DNA of 64,000 nucleotides from Ilex aquifolium (GCA_951799425.1 OX637401.1:20002001-20066000), one strand, 5' to 3'; positions 1-13,300 are shown, counted from the first letter of the stretch. The notes: a model not told the origin generated them from the sequence alone. Made by a program: numbers and translations.

Positions 1-3000
1 TTTGCAATTATTCACTGTGGATCACTGAAGTACATGCAGTGAAACTGGATTGCATGCTTCAATGAATGGTAGCACTGGCGCATAATTCAGATTACAGACC
101 TTCTTAATAATCAATAGAAAATGTGGTCACACTTACTACAGTTTCCCTATCATCCATCCACAAATAGCATCAACAGGTCAGTGGGATCGTTCTTCTACTA
201 TGCAGAGAAATTCAGCACAAACCAATATGCATGGATCGGCTATGCACAAAGCTCATGGCGCGACCACCCAATAACCATAATGAACAACAACACATTACCA
301 ACAATTTTTAACCAGTTTCAACATCCATATATATATGAGCACTGTTAGATGTCTCCTTTTGACCCTTAACTTACTATCAACTATTCTAACATTGCCCAGG
401 CATCTCAGATCAGATGTAAACATCATGAACTTCAAAACTTTATATGCTTATCCACTAAATGAGAAAGAGGTAAAAATGGACTACCACGGTCAATCAGTCT
501 AAAAGTCGATGTTAGAGTACTAACATAAGATTTACTTATCACAAAGCAATGAGTTTTTGTTGCACAAATATAGAAATGTATGAATTGATATACAATATAA
601 TTTTATATTCAATACCCAATTATTTATAGCATGTCCTAGTCGTGCTCCCGCCCTACTTTTTCAAGGTTTAGCATGTCAATGTTTCCATGTCGTAGTGCAT
701 CCATGTCCCATGTCCATCTATATGATACATAGTAGAGACTGATGAATGCAAATATATCATGCGCACCGCCCTCCATCTCCGAATGGATGATTAGCGTTAA
801 CAGCATACACTCTCATTACGCATGTCAATCCTCTGATGTATGTCTCGAATCAAAAACCATGAAGCTTTGCAAGCAATTTTATAGAAAACCTCTAATTAAA
901 GAATTATGTGGATGAAATGTGTGTTAAGGATTGATTAAATACCATCTCTATTATTGACTTAGATGAATCATGACGAAAAATGAATATTAAAATGCTAAAA
1001 TATATTGAGAAGTGAGAATGGTCAAGGGTTAACTGGACACAACTCAAATTTACTTCGCCCACAATATCAGACCAAAATATAGTATGATATTCAAAGAGTA
1101 AGTTCACAAAAAGAAAATTATAAAATTATGGTAAGAGATGTAGTGTTAGCTGATTTGATAACTTGAACAGCACTCCAAAACTCAATGCTAAGAAATATAC
1201 TAGAAGCAAAAACTGCATCAGTCCAATGTAATTGACAGTAGGCCTGGCAATCATGGTGGGGTCATATCGATTCGTGTTAGGTCTTAACGGGTTTGTGTCA
1301 AAAATTACTTCACCCGTATACGACTCGTTTATTAAATGGGTGCAAATTACAAAAGCGAACACCATTCGTTTATTAAATGAGTTACACAACTCGACCCCTA
1401 TTTTTTTTTTTTTTTTTTTGGGAGGGGGAATTCTCGACCCCTATTACTTGCTAATTCTATAACACAAAAAAATTCTCAATTAAAAGCTCTAATTTTGAAA
1501 CAAATTGGGCCATCTATTAAACGAGTAACTGGGTGATAAATAGGTAATCGGGTGATAAACGAATAATTGAGTGATATATCAATTTATTAAATGGGTTTAA
1601 GGTACTCCACCCGAACACAATTCGTTTATTATGCAAGTTATGCGGGTCTACCCTTTTACCACCCAAACTCATTAAAATCAAACTTAAACCCGCTAATTTC
1701 ATGTCTATTCATGTTAGGTAACCGGGTTGTCTTTACTTGAGAGCAATGATATATAAGAGGTTAAATTCACAAATAGACAGGATCAAGAAAGACCTCAAAA
1801 TATATCTGTGAACAAAAATTATCATTTAACAGTACATACATTGTGAAAAAGTAACTTTTCTATACTTGGTGAACAATGATTTGATAAGGGGCAGAGTTTC
1901 ACTTCACCAAAATGAAACACGAAAGACCGACTTCATGATTAGAGTTGGAATCCCAAGGCATTGAATTTTAATGGGTCTTACTGGTCTGGGCTTACGTATT
2001 TTTATAGAAGAACTGCAGCTCAATGGTCGAGGCCATTGTATGAATGTTAATAGCCTCTTTCTAGCAAGAAAATAGCATGGTTATTTGACTAATTTTGCCT
2101 AATTAATAACTAAAATTCCCTAAAAGCACAACATTTCGACATTAAGATAAGGGTTCCATGGAAACTAGCCATAACTCTCCATATACACACAAAGAAATTT
2201 CAACCATCACATTAACCATATTGGCACTACAAATATTCAGAATAGAGTTGTAGCAATATAATGCTACTAGTGATATCATATCATCCCAATGCTGAATTGG
2301 TCACATTTCCCGACTAACTGGACTTGGGGCCTGAATAGGCTGTCCAGCATCGCTGCGTTTTGGAAGACTAATTTTCTCACTATTGTTCAGCAGAGGATGT
2401 GGAAAGACATGGATAGACTTGGCAGAAGTCCTGGATGAAAATTTGGGAGCATAACAGTATCTAATATGTTAGTATTATACTATATATATCCACCTATGAA
2501 TCACTCACCAATACACAATTAGTCTTTGTAAGACAGATTACCTTCAAATTGAAGATAACCTTACTCATTCCAGGACCACCCACCCTGTTGCCATTTGTAA
2601 ACCTAGCCGGGATAGAGAAGTAGGATGTCCACTATCCAGCATATGTGCCTAAAGCTGACATGTCTGAGTAATGGATAAGAAGCCTCTCCTATCTTTCACC
2701 AACCGGCAAATCAAGCTTTAGCTTCATGTCAAATTTTAAACGAGGCCATTTCAAGGTATGGTGCTCATATATATAGAAAGATATGCTGTACATAAATGCA
2801 GCTCAGCATGGTCATAGAACAAGCTTCTGATAATAATTGCACAGCAGTTGTTTTCTTTTATCACCTATAAATATTTGATACAAATCACACACTCTAGATT
2901 GCGTGAAAACAATTATTTTTCCAGAAAGTGAGAGTGATTTGAATATAATCTATTCACACCATATAATAAAATCAATAACAAAGAACTTCGTCTCTTAATA

Positions 3001-3860
3001 GACACCGAAAGAAAGGTACGGAAAACCAAAAAACATTAAATTCACTAGTGCTAAAATAGTTGCTCTACTCTATACTTATTTTTCTCATCAAACATGAAAA
3101 AGACTACAACTATTCAAACACAATGGCATCATCCGGCTTCAGGCCACCTATTTTGATTTCTACACAATTCATGCAAAAACAGAAGACTAAATAGTCTGCA
3201 ATCACGAACACATACAGATAATCCAATAGGTTCAACCCCATGTTACCAAGATAGAAATCATTTGTCAAATTTGTCAATAATATTCTTCTATACTAGCCAA
3301 ATTTGAAAGAATTAGCCAATTAGATTCCAATTATGAATATAATTATGGAACCAATCAGAAATGTTGAACCCAAACTTCCTCCTCCCTTTCTAAGGAAAAA
3401 GGAAAATTCAACAAAATTATCATACAAATACCCAGTTCTGCAAAGATCAAAGACTGCAATCAAATTCAATTCTTCTGCTGCTATGAGAGAGATGTAAAAG
3501 ATATTAAAACCATCTAATGTTCTGAACCCAACCCCAAAATCCATCCAGAAATTAATAATGAATCCACAAAAAGAAAACCCAATTCACCAAATAAGCTCAA
3601 CATATATAAATTTATGATACTGAAAGAGAAAAGCAAGCATAACATAGGATTCAAGCATAACATAGGAAACCATCACAAAGAACATAGATTTCTTTTCTAG
3701 TAGATCTAGAAGACTCAGACCAATCTTTGCATTTCAATGGATTCAAACAAAAAATTTGCATTTTGAAAAGCCCATCAACGTCTTTCAAAAAAAAAAAAAA
3801 GCCCATCAACGATGAAGCTGGTGAGTTCCAATCAAAGATCGATCAAGAAGAACTAGAAAC
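1..3860. other. Left flank without a confirmed gene
   Basis: I find no convincing coding gene here. The stretch is AT-rich with short unsupported ORFs. The one suggestive signal is on the minus strand and is listed separately (2542..4050). A purine/pyrimidine-biased dispersed repeat lies around 1240..1735. Everything else looks like intergenic or intronic sequence. Confidence 0.5.
1240..1735. repeat. Dispersed repeat beginning GGCCTGGCAATC
   Basis: The block opens with a 'ggcctggcaatc...gtgttaggtc' motif and holds many short direct and inverted copies of 'cgggt', 'cgtttattaaa' and 'gggtgataaa', closing with 'aggtaaccgggttgtc'. Similar starts are common in dispersed plant repeats. No clean terminal inverted repeat or target duplication is visible, so the class is left open. 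Confidence 0.4.
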
Positions 3861-3983
3861 TCACTGCCATTATTAGTCTTCAAGAAAAGCCTTGAACAAA
3901 ACCCAGAAGTGCCACAGGGAAGAGCTTTCACTGGATTCAAGATTTTCCTTCTCAAATCAAATGTACAGTGCCAACAAAGACCC

Positions 3984-4021
<38 letters not shown>

Positions 4022-4050
4022 ACTGTGAAATGTTAACCGGAGCCACAGGT
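2542..4050 (-). other. Possible 5' end and exon of an unidentified minus-strand gene
   Basis: Weak evidence only. Reading leftwards, a CT-rich stretch (3987..4016) is followed by a plausible leader and an ATG at 3868..3870. That ATG is followed after one more codon (GCA) by a GTGAGT donor. An exon-like open stretch at 2542..2631 encodes 30 residues, including TNGNRVGGPGMSKVIFNLK, and ends at a GTAATC donor, but a stop codon lies directly upstream in that frame. I do not recognise the protein. It may be a real gene whose remaining exons lie left of the window, a pseudogene or a noncoding transcript. Confidence 0.22.
3987..4016. repeat. (GA)n microsatellite
   Basis: Fifteen uninterrupted AG/GA units. 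On the minus strand it reads as CT repeats, as often found in plant 5' leaders. Confidence 0.9.
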
Positions 4051-4158
4051 GACGTTTGACTAACCTGACAGTTGTTCTTCGCTATCAGAAGACCACCTCT
4101 TCAATTCAATTGAGTCTCTGCACGTGCTGTTGCCGGTAAGTCTACTTGCTGTCCCTTA

Positions 4159-4548
4159 GAGCATCTCCAACAATAGTAGCTATTTTAGCTACCCAAAAAA
4201 CAACTTTTTCTATTTTAGCTACTCACTTTTTTAATACACACTCCAACAGATTCTCTATATTTTTAACTACTCCTTTTAAATATTATTTATCATCCCTTTT
4301 GTATTATATTTTTTGGGAATAGTGAAAGGGAGAAAGAGAGAGAATGGAAGAAATGAGAGGAAGAGAGAGAAAATAATATATATTTATGTTTACATATTGC
4401 TACAGTGATGCTCTATATTTAGAGCATCACTGTAGCAAAAATGCATTATAGCTATTATGAAGAGCATCTGTTGGAGCATGAATAGTGGTTTTGGTTAGCT
4501 AAATTATACATATTTTGGGCATTTGAAGCATCTGTTGGAGATGTGCTC
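4159..4548. mobile_element. Tourist/PIF-Harbinger-like MITE
   Basis: A 390-bp element opens GAGCATCTCCAACA and closes TGTTGGAGATGTGCTC, an imperfect terminal inverted repeat with one inserted base. It is flanked on both sides by TTA (4156..4158 and 4549..4551), the target duplication expected for PIF/Harbinger. It has no coding capacity. The motif GAGCATCTCCAACA recurs in many plant MITEs; family assignment is by TIR and TSD only. Internal partial copies of the TIR ('gagcatctgttggagcat') occur at about 4462. Confidence 0.75.
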
Positions 4549-4677
4549 TTAGGAAACAAACATGCTACAGCGTACTGTAAAAATACTTTCGTATATTCGT
4601 AGTTTAACGTTAATTAACTACTCCTATAATGCTGGATATCCCTGAAAAATATTATTTTTCTGATATTATTAAATAGA

Positions 4678-5685
4678 CGGGAGAATTACACTTTGACCCC
4701 TAAAATTTGTCATTTAATCACTCAGATCCTCTGACATTTGAAATATTACACACAGACCTCCTAAGGTTTGTACACATATAACACTTAGACCCCTGCTGTC
4801 AAATTTCCGTTATTATATACATTAGTAAATTACATTCAGACCTCCTAAAATTTATAGGCGTATAATACTTAAACCAAAAATATTTCAGTCAAAGATAGAA
4901 TATTAAATATTTTAAATTTTACAACCAAAATTCATCTTCTATTGTATCATTTATTGAAATAAAATCAAAAATAAAAACTATTTTTTTCTTAAAAACTCCT
5001 AATTAATAAACAATTATACTATCTATTGGAATAAAACTAAAAAATCAAACAAGGGGTCTAAATCATTCATAATAGAACATGAATTTTGGTTGTAAAATTC
5101 ATGTTCTATTATGTCATTAATTGAAATAAAATCAAAAATAAAAATCCAATTTTTCTTAAAAAATCATAATTAGTATATAATTATACTATCTATTGAAATA
5201 AAACTAAAAAATAAAACAAAATGTCAAACTGTAATGATCACAATATATTCTAACTTTAATTGGAGTAATTTGGTAATTTAATTCGATCATTTAAACGACT
5301 AAATTAAATTTTAATAGATAGTACAATTGTATAATAATTATATGTTTTAAGAAAAATTATATTTTGATTTTTGATTTTATTTCAATAAATGTCATAATAG
5401 AATGAATTTTAGTTATAAAATTTAAAATATTTGATATTCTATCTTTAATTAAAATATTTTTTGTTTAAGTATAACATTTGAAACTTGAGAAGTCTAAGTA
5501 TTACACGCTTACAAATTTCAGGAGGTCTAGATGTAATTTACTAATAGATATACTAACAGACATTGACGGTAAGGGTCTAAGTATTATGTGCATACAAATT
5601 TTAGGAGTCTATGTGTAATATTTTAAATTTCAAGAAACCTAAGTAATTAAGTGACAAACTTTATGAGGTCTGAATATAATTCTCC
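4678..5685. mobile_element. Fold-back Mutator-like non-autonomous element
   Basis: About 1.0 kb in which the left half (from ggagaattacac at 4679) is matched in inverse orientation by the right half (ending ataattctcc at 5685). The arms are roughly 450 bp with a short AT-rich centre. An identical 9-bp sequence, TTAAATAGA, flanks it at 4669..4677 and 5686..5694. A 9-bp target duplication with long inverted arms is the signature of Mutator-like elements. No ORF is present. The arms have diverged by many substitutions, so the insertion looks old although the duplication is intact. Confidence 0.75.
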
Positions 5686-6309
5686 TTAAATAGAATTATT
5701 AAACATGCCGATTATCATTATAGACTATGCAATGTCATAGCTGCCATTGGATGCGAGCTTCTCTCTTCTAAAGTGCACTTTTTTTTCTTTTTTCTTTTTT
5801 GTGTGTTCGAACTATTTTATACGTAGTTCGAGTAATTCTTTTTCCGATCCAGAAGATAGGTCATTCACGTTAAAATTAGAATATTCATGAGAAATAAATG
5901 TTTCATAATTTGACCCCTAAGGTAAAGATTGTCAAGATTTAAACTCTAGACATTTGAATTTACATCTCATACATATTATCACTTGAATTACCTTTTGTAA
6001 TTTTAAAGTGCACTTCTAACCAACCTTTTAACTTTCAATTGACACCAGACCCTATCGTTAAAAAAAAAATTGCCATTTCTCCCTTAAACATTTCCCACTC
6101 ATACTCAAATTAGAGAAATATCATGTTGTCAAAATTGAAATCTAAATAATTTATCTCAAATGTATTTACACCATGTATAATTTTTTGGGAACCACAAAAT
6201 GATATGTGTGATGCACGTGCATTTGAGATGAAAATTTTAGATTTTGATTTGGGCAGAATAGCAGTGCTCCTCAAATTATATCTTAAATTTAGATTTGGGT
6301 AAAAAAATA

Positions 6310-6633
6310 GTTAATAGAACTTTTAGTCCTTAAAGTATGTATTTTTTGTTAGTTTAGTCCTCAATGTATCAATTTAATTCATAAAGTATTCAATTCGTGT
6401 CATTTTGCTCCCCACATAGATGGACCGTTAAATTTTTAATTGAATGATCACGTGTTGAGCACGTGATAACGTCTAAAAAATGACATGTGGTCACTTCCGT
6501 CAAAAAATTTCACGTCATATAGAGACCAAAATGACACGAATTGAATATTTTAAGGACCAAATTAATAAAATTAATACATTGAGGACTAAACTGATAAAAA
6601 ATACGTAATTTAATGATCAAAAGTGTTATTAAC
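6310..6633. mobile_element. Small MITE with ~110-bp inverted repeats
   Basis: A 324-bp unit opens GTTAATAGAACTTTTAGTCC and closes with the approximate inverse, ending GTTATTAAC. The inner matches include 'gtttagtcctcaatgtat' against 'atacattgaggactaaac' and 'attcgtgtcattttg' against 'caaaatgacacgaatt'. The centre contains the hairpin CACGTGTTGAGCACGTG. The target duplication is obscured by flanking A-runs, so the superfamily is undetermined. Confidence 0.65.
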
Positions 6634-7379
6634 CCAAAAAAAAGTGAAAATAAGTTCACTGCTTTTACTCAAACTCATACCAAATAAATAAAAGATTTAA
6701 ATTTTTACTCAAATTTAGGATTCAAATATCAGAACCCTATGTCACCCTTCTTTAAATTTGGGTTTATACCCATTTAAATTTAAGTTTGTTTTATTTAAAT
6801 TTGAATTTATTCATTAAACTGTTTTGTATTAAATAAAATTTTTTACTCAAATTTTGACTTAAATTTAAATAAAAATTTAACTCAACATTAGAGATGACCT
6901 TACATTTTCACCCGAAGTAATTGAATTGTAGATCATATTAATTCGAGTGTCAAATTCATTATTTTTAAGTGATTTCATCACTCATACATGATGGGATAGT
7001 CTTTCATTAAGTAAAATTGAATGAAAGTGTAATGTAAACGATTTGATATTTTCAAAAAAAACTTGATATATAATTAGCTTGAAGAACTATAATTAAAGTT
7101 GGGTAATCGGGGGGGTAATTTTGTATAGGAGGCAATACCAGTTCACCAACCCCAAATGACATGAACAGTTTAGGTTTAACTGTTGTTTTGATTAGAAAAT
7201 GAAAAATAATATGATTTGTTAGCATAAATAGAAAATAAGTCGGATTAATGGTATATGCTATTAACTCAATTATAACATAATAAATATATTTGATTGATAG
7301 TGTTGAAGAAAAAGAATACGTTTTTTTTATTATAGCACATCACTATTGAAAAAACCAGATAAATAAACCAATTAATTTG

Positions 7380-7428
7380 AAAACTAAAACTCATAAATTT
7401 TAGAGTTTTCTTATATTAGAACTCTTTC

Positions 7429-7488
<60 letters not shown>

Positions 7489-7616
7489 CACACACGCACA
7501 CATATACATAACTAAATTCAAAATTTAAATAAATTTTAAATTTTTTAATTTGATATCTTTCCTAATTCTTTCTAAAATTCTTAAATTTTAGAATTTTCTT
7601 ATATTAGAACTATTTT

Positions 7617-7704
<88 letters not shown>
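7380..7704. repeat. Paired (TC)n(TA)n microsatellites in a ~180-bp duplication
   Basis: Two compound microsatellites, about 7433..7497 and 7619..7704, are each preceded by the same AT-rich sequence ('aattttagarttttcttatattagaact'). This indicates a local direct duplication followed by separate expansion. A related AT/AC tract with similar downstream sequence lies near 52.3 kb. Confidence 0.8.
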
Positions 7705-7708
<4 letters not shown>

Positions 7709-7819
7709 TGCCAAAAATAAAGCTAACGCAAAATCAAAATTCTTTAATTTTAAATACTTTTTAAGATAAGGACTATTTTTCTCGCCAATATTACATTGCT
7801 TGTAAGATACATATACAGA

Positions 7820-8215
7820 GTTGGGCCATTGTGGACATTTAACATCAATGTCCACTGTATACACATAACATATAGTTTTGGCACATGAAAAATACCATGT
7901 GACCCAGGGATTAGCACACTGTAGGCATCACAAATGTGGCATTAATGTACACTACATATAGACACCATATATGATATTATACTGTGACTCTAATGTAACA
8001 CTTCATACACACATCATATAAAGATTAAAAAATACATGGTGAGCATCATAGTGTGAATCCAATGTCACAACGTATATACATTATATGCATTATTTTTTCA
8101 TGATGTGGGCATCAAAAGTGTAACTTCAATGTCACACTACAAAACAAACATCATATTCAGTGTTTTGCACATGGTGGGTATCACACAATGTGACTTAAAT
8201 GTAACACTGAAAAAC
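7820..8215. repeat. Degenerate tandem repeat, unit about 80 bp
   Basis: Several diverged units share the order 'catggtgggcatca...gtgtgacttcaatgtcacact...aaacaaacatcatat'. Copies begin near 7824, 7900, 7960, 8035, 8100 and 8170. The unit itself is partly palindromic (gtgacatt/aatgtcac). The array ends at a purine-rich low-complexity tract (8215..8352). There is no coding capacity. Confidence 0.6.
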
Positions 8216-8352
8216 AAAGAAAAAAAAATAAAGGAGAGAGAGATAGAGAGGGAGAATAGGGAAATGAGAGTAACGATGGGAGAGAAAATGAGTTTGAGAG
8301 AGAAAATAGAGGGAGGGAAAGAGAGAGAGAGAGATAAAATAGGGAGAGAGAT
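8215..8352. repeat. Purine-rich GA/GGGA tract
   Basis: Low-complexity G/A-only sequence of 'gagagag', 'gggag' and 'gagaaa' words. The open frames across it on both strands are compositional and are not genes. Confidence 0.8.
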
Positions 8353-8740
8353 ATTAACGGTGAGAATCAGATATAAAAAGATAATAAGAAATCTTTTTAA
8401 AACTAATGGAATCCTTTCAAAATTCAAACGATTAATTATCCTTTAATTTAGGAAACCACTTAGCCATTAAAATAGAATTAAAAAAATAAGAAAATTGTCT
8501 CAATAAAATAGAAAACTGAATTCCACAATTAACGCCTAAATTATCTTCGACGAATAAAGGAAAAGGGCTTTTACGCAAATAAAATATTTAAATCAAGTCA
8601 AAGTGTATCTATTCACAAAACATTTACAAAAAAAAGACTTATACATAGAAGATTTATATTAAATTATTTCCTCACAAATAACTAGTGTATAGTGTACTTT
8701 TTCAAAATTTTTCCTAAAATAATATAGCTATTTTTGAGTC

Positions 8741-8985
8741 TACCCCAAACCCTAGACCAAGACCTAAACCCAGTCCCAGACCCTAGCCCAAGACCTAGAC
8801 TCCACACCAAATCTAGACGCAAAGTAGACTAGTCTTTGTCCTAACCCTGAACTCGAGCCCAACTTGAACGGACAAAGCCTCAAACCCAAAATCGACCTCG
8901 AACTTAACCCCTAACTTGAACATGACCCGAACACAAACCTGACCCCCGAACCTGACCTTAGCCCCGACCCAACTCCGACCCACGT
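8741..8985. repeat. Degenerate C-rich CCCTAGAC/CCTGACCC array
   Basis: A strongly strand-asymmetric block whose words drift from 'aaccctagacc' and 'cctaaaccc' at the left to 'cctgaccccga' and 'ccgacccaactcc' at the right, period roughly 6-12 bp. It contains isolated telomere-like CCCTA/CCTAAACCC words but no perfect CCCTAAA run. Confidence 0.6.
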
Positions 8986-10304
8986 GTGGAGAGTGGGAAG
9001 GGGGTTGGTAATCCCACGTGTGGAGAGGGAAAAAAGGGTTGTAATAGTGGCGACAAGTGGTTTAGTTAGAAATGAGAAATACTACTAAATGTTTAACCGA
9101 TCCTAAATAGTTGGGATTCAGACTTTGTTGAGTTGAGTATCCTATACTGCTAAGATTAGTCATTCCATAGTAGTAGAAATGAATTTTCATTACTACAAAC
9201 CAAATATTGCAATGAGAATTAATTAGTATGATCATTTCATTCTCATACTTCATTACCATTATTCAAATACAACGTAAGCGTCTATTGTGAATTTTCAGTC
9301 TAAAGGTTAATTTCACTTTGTGAAAGTTTAACATGGAATGTGTTACTTTTTCTAAATAAAAAAAGATGGATGACACTTTGTTCTAAAGATTATATAGACT
9401 TTATTTTCTACATCAAAAAATTTGATTAGAGTGAGCTAATTAAATATTTCAAAACACTAGTAACTAAGCATTTAGGGAGGGAAGTCTTTTGAAGCGTCTC
9501 CTCCCTAATTTAATATTTTATATATATATACAATACACAAAATTTATAAATCATCTTACTTCGGCTCGTTCCTTACCACCATTCCAACCTCTCTTTTCCG
9601 ATCATACAACATGAGTGGTTCAAAAATTATTAAATTTTATAGGAGATTAAAACTGAATTTTTTATTTAAAAAAATTGAATGAAGGGTTTTTTTACCCCCT
9701 AAATTATGTATTGCTTCATTTTTCCCTAGACATGTCGATAATTTTTAATTAAAAAGATAACAATTATTTGTGTTTAGAGCAATATGAAATTAATTCAAGT
9801 AGTTGAGAGGATAATTAATCTGAAACTTCAACGACCCCCCCTCCCCCTCTTTCTTTTTCTCTCCCAAAAGCAATGTAAAGATCTTTCTTGTCTCCAAAAA
9901 CCGCGAATCTTATTATATAGTCTCTCATCGATATATATATCCAAAATATTCGATAAGTGTCCTAACACCACACAATCCAGAAAAATACAAGATACTCATT
10001 AAGTGATGCAAAACTAATCACCAATACAAATAATAAACATCTTGATACACAGCTACCTTACTGTCGGCCTCCAAAACAACTTACAGATCCAGTGGACACT
10101 TCAATATTAATGGCTAAGGAGGCAATGATCCGTGCAATAGGTGGGAACTGCATGTCGTGTCCGCTTCTCCATTGTTAGCAGTGGTGGCCCAGCCAATCAC
10201 CTGGTGGTGCTACATTCTCTTTGCAAGCAGCCAAGAAAATGTGCTCTCAAATGAATTAATAGGTACACTGGCTTAGCTATTTCAGAACTACTGACCTTTG
10301 TAAG
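8986..10304. other. 3' flank of METTL13, no other gene
   Basis: AT-rich sequence between the C-rich array and the METTL13 stop codon. The part next to 10304 must contain the 3' UTR of the minus-strand gene. I cannot place the polyadenylation site with confidence. No coding exon, RNA gene or element with clear ends is visible. Confidence 0.5.
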
Positions 10305-13300
10305 TCACCTCAAATACTTGATCTTCTTTGTGGCATCTATTATGCTTTGGCCCCAGTCTGGGCATTCCAACTTCAATAAACTTTCAAGTTGATGACAAGC
10401 TTTAGGAAAACTATCCTCCGCGGTGCAAAACTCCGAATTAAGAGCAAAAATAACTTCGTTTACATCTTCCTCAAGTTGAAGGAAAAAGACGTTGCTAAAT
10501 ACCTGAATATACATTCACAGATAAACACTAATTACTAATATCACAATACAATAGCAGATGCAAACACATTTAAGCTGAAGCACACAATCATGATATCGTT
10601 GAATATATGTCAGTACTTCAGAGTAGTTTATTGTAGTGAAGAATTCATATGCTCCATTACCCTTTTCCATACACGAATTACTCAAATAGCATATGTGCCG
10701 GATTATAGATCTTATGTAGCAGACTGATTGATATATAAAAGCAATGTGCATGCATTTTTGTGCATCTTTAGTGACTGAACACAGAAAAGCCTTACCATGA
10801 TATGAAATAAAACATAATAAAATTAAAACGACCAAACTTCAACTACCTGTTCCTATGAAAAAAATTACTGAAGCTAATATATGCATTGCAGTGTAGATCT
10901 GAGGTATCCCACTGCCTAAACTGCCAAATCAATCACCAAGTTCACACATCTTTGGATTATAAAAGATGTAGTCTTTTCCACATTGGTAAATTAGCTATAT
11001 GGAAATTTCCACCATAGTATATCTACGGTCTTAACCGTTACCAAGTCTTGGCCAGTCAATCTTGGCCAAGACATGGAAACTCAATCTTTTCACCATACCA
11101 GATCCATTGCCATAACTGTTACCAATCTATCAAATGACCAATCTTTGCCAGAAAGGGGGATTTGAGCCAATGTATAACTCATCCAAAAATGCCATCAAGT
11201 TAGGTTGATATGTATACTTGATCGAGTCAAAAAGTTAAGACACTATTATATAATAAACCTACACATCTGCGCCATTTTTTACTTCCAAATTGTCCATACA
11301 GAAAATTTGTTTTGATATGAAACTGCAAAGATAATAAAATCACCTATTATATATCGTCATGTATCTGAATAAATTTCAAGTTTAAAACACCAAGCAAGAA
11401 ATAAAGTGTAACAATAAGGGCTCCCGTGTAATTTTGGGTCAGCTTGATACAGTCAAGGTATCGCCCTGACTCGCTAGAACCAAAACTCAAATACATTCAG
11501 CCTTTTCGCGTTATTCTTTATCTGATCAAGATCCAAGTCAACTTGGTCTGACTTGGCTTTTTTTTTTTTGGTCAGACTCGACTTGACTGAATCAAGATGA
11601 ATTTTAAAACAATGTTTTGAGTCAGAGAGGCAGCCAGAACCTCAAGGAAAACTACTCCTTGAGGACACTAAGGAATATTAGTACCAGTACTTACCATATT
11701 CATCCTCAAAAATTAATTATTTTACGGTTGAGGACCTTGAGAACAAATTCATAACAAGTAGACCTTGCTCAGTACTTACCATTTTCATCCTCGAAAAAAC
11801 TAATTCTTTTACGGTTGGGGACCTTGAGACCAAATTTATAACAAATAGACCTTGGTCAGTAAGGGATTTTTTCACAGTCAATAGAAAAGACTCTTCCACA
11901 AAATCAGCAGCAGGGCAAGTCATTCCAGAACTGCACAACAGAAGTGAAAGATAAGAAAAAAAAACATGTGAAAATACTAGAAAGGAGGGTGCAAAAAAAT
12001 ATAACTGACACAATTAAATCAAAACCTGCATTTACCTCGAATCAGAAGAGTCCACATCAACAATAAGTATATCAATTCTAATATTGTGTTTGCCTTCTGC
12101 TGGGGAAACAATGCAACTTCCATTGGAAGCCCGGGGCTTCGTATCGCACAGATCATTCTCATTTCCATGACTCCGTGTCAATCCATCAGCTACCTCAAAA
12201 CTTGCAACCTCTTTAATAAACTGAATCCCATCAGTAATATGTACCTGAAACACCATAGATTAAACTGAAAGGATAAGTATAGTGCATAGAGAAAACTAAA
12301 GAAATAATTGAAGTCGCCATATTGTTTCCTCAACTCTTAGATAATGCTAATGAGGAGGAAAAACAATGAAAAATGAAAAAAAAAAAAAAGGATGAGGGGC
12401 ATAATGTCCACATAACAGAAATAATGCCAACTAACCGCTTGGAACCAAAAAACTGAAAACACGATAAACTAGAATTCTATGCCTTCATTATAGGCTTACA
12501 GCCTTTTGACACCTCCTACAGATGTTCTAGGCATCTAGGCTTTTACATACCTTAGGACTCAAGAATAACAAGTCATGCTTATAACCTGATTGAATATGCA
12601 GAAAACATTAATGTGTTTATAGGTATTCTCACATATATAATTTTGTGATCAGACATCCACGTATTATTTTTGGATAGATTACCGAATGACAAGAATTATA
12701 AAACCAAATGTGAGGATTATTTCTCTTCTACTGGTCAAAGTTATATATGGAGATCGAAGGATCAGATTTGAGATTGTTGCCGATGAGAATGAACCCCTTA
12801 TCCCATCCCACTCTTGATGGGATTGAAAACTGGCATCAGCATCTTACTAGCCCCACCTTTACAACTAACTCTAAGCTAAGGCAACAATTGAAGGATCAGA
12901 TTTTAGAATAGGAAAGAAAAGTCAATTGCTAAGATAGTTCAAAGCAAGAAAGAAGGTTTGGATAACCCATTGATGCAGGCCAAAAATAATCAAATGACTC
13001 AAAGATGTAAGTAGGATATTTTGATTTATATTATGACAGGGAAGATAACATTAGCATCACAAGAACAAGGACAGATAGTTGGGGAATCACTCATCGGACT
13101 AAACTTCAAAATAGGAATCACTCAACTCTCAAATGGAGGCTCAAAACACTGTCAAAAAGTCAATTTTCAGCAACCAAAAACTCCACCTCCCTCATTCCAA
13201 TTAACAAGTATTGCTAGAAATTGTAACCAGATATATTTAATTATAACATGGGAAGTAGACCTTTCTTCCTGAAATCACACTTTACTTCTAGGTACTTTGT

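Noticed and set aside
6720..6900. Shared MITE between 6.7 kb and 53.2 kb
   Set aside because: Both contain 'tttaaatttgggttt...actcaaatttgg' words, but the regions are so AT-rich that I could not fix element ends; not listed as an element.
8105..8446. Open frames on both strands over the purine tract
   Set aside because: Glu/Arg/Lys-rich on one strand and Leu/Ser/Phe-rich on the other, exactly what GAGAGA low complexity yields.
8741..8985. True interstitial telomere
   Set aside because: No run of perfect CCCTAAA units is present, only scattered telomere-like words; listed instead as a degenerate C-rich array.
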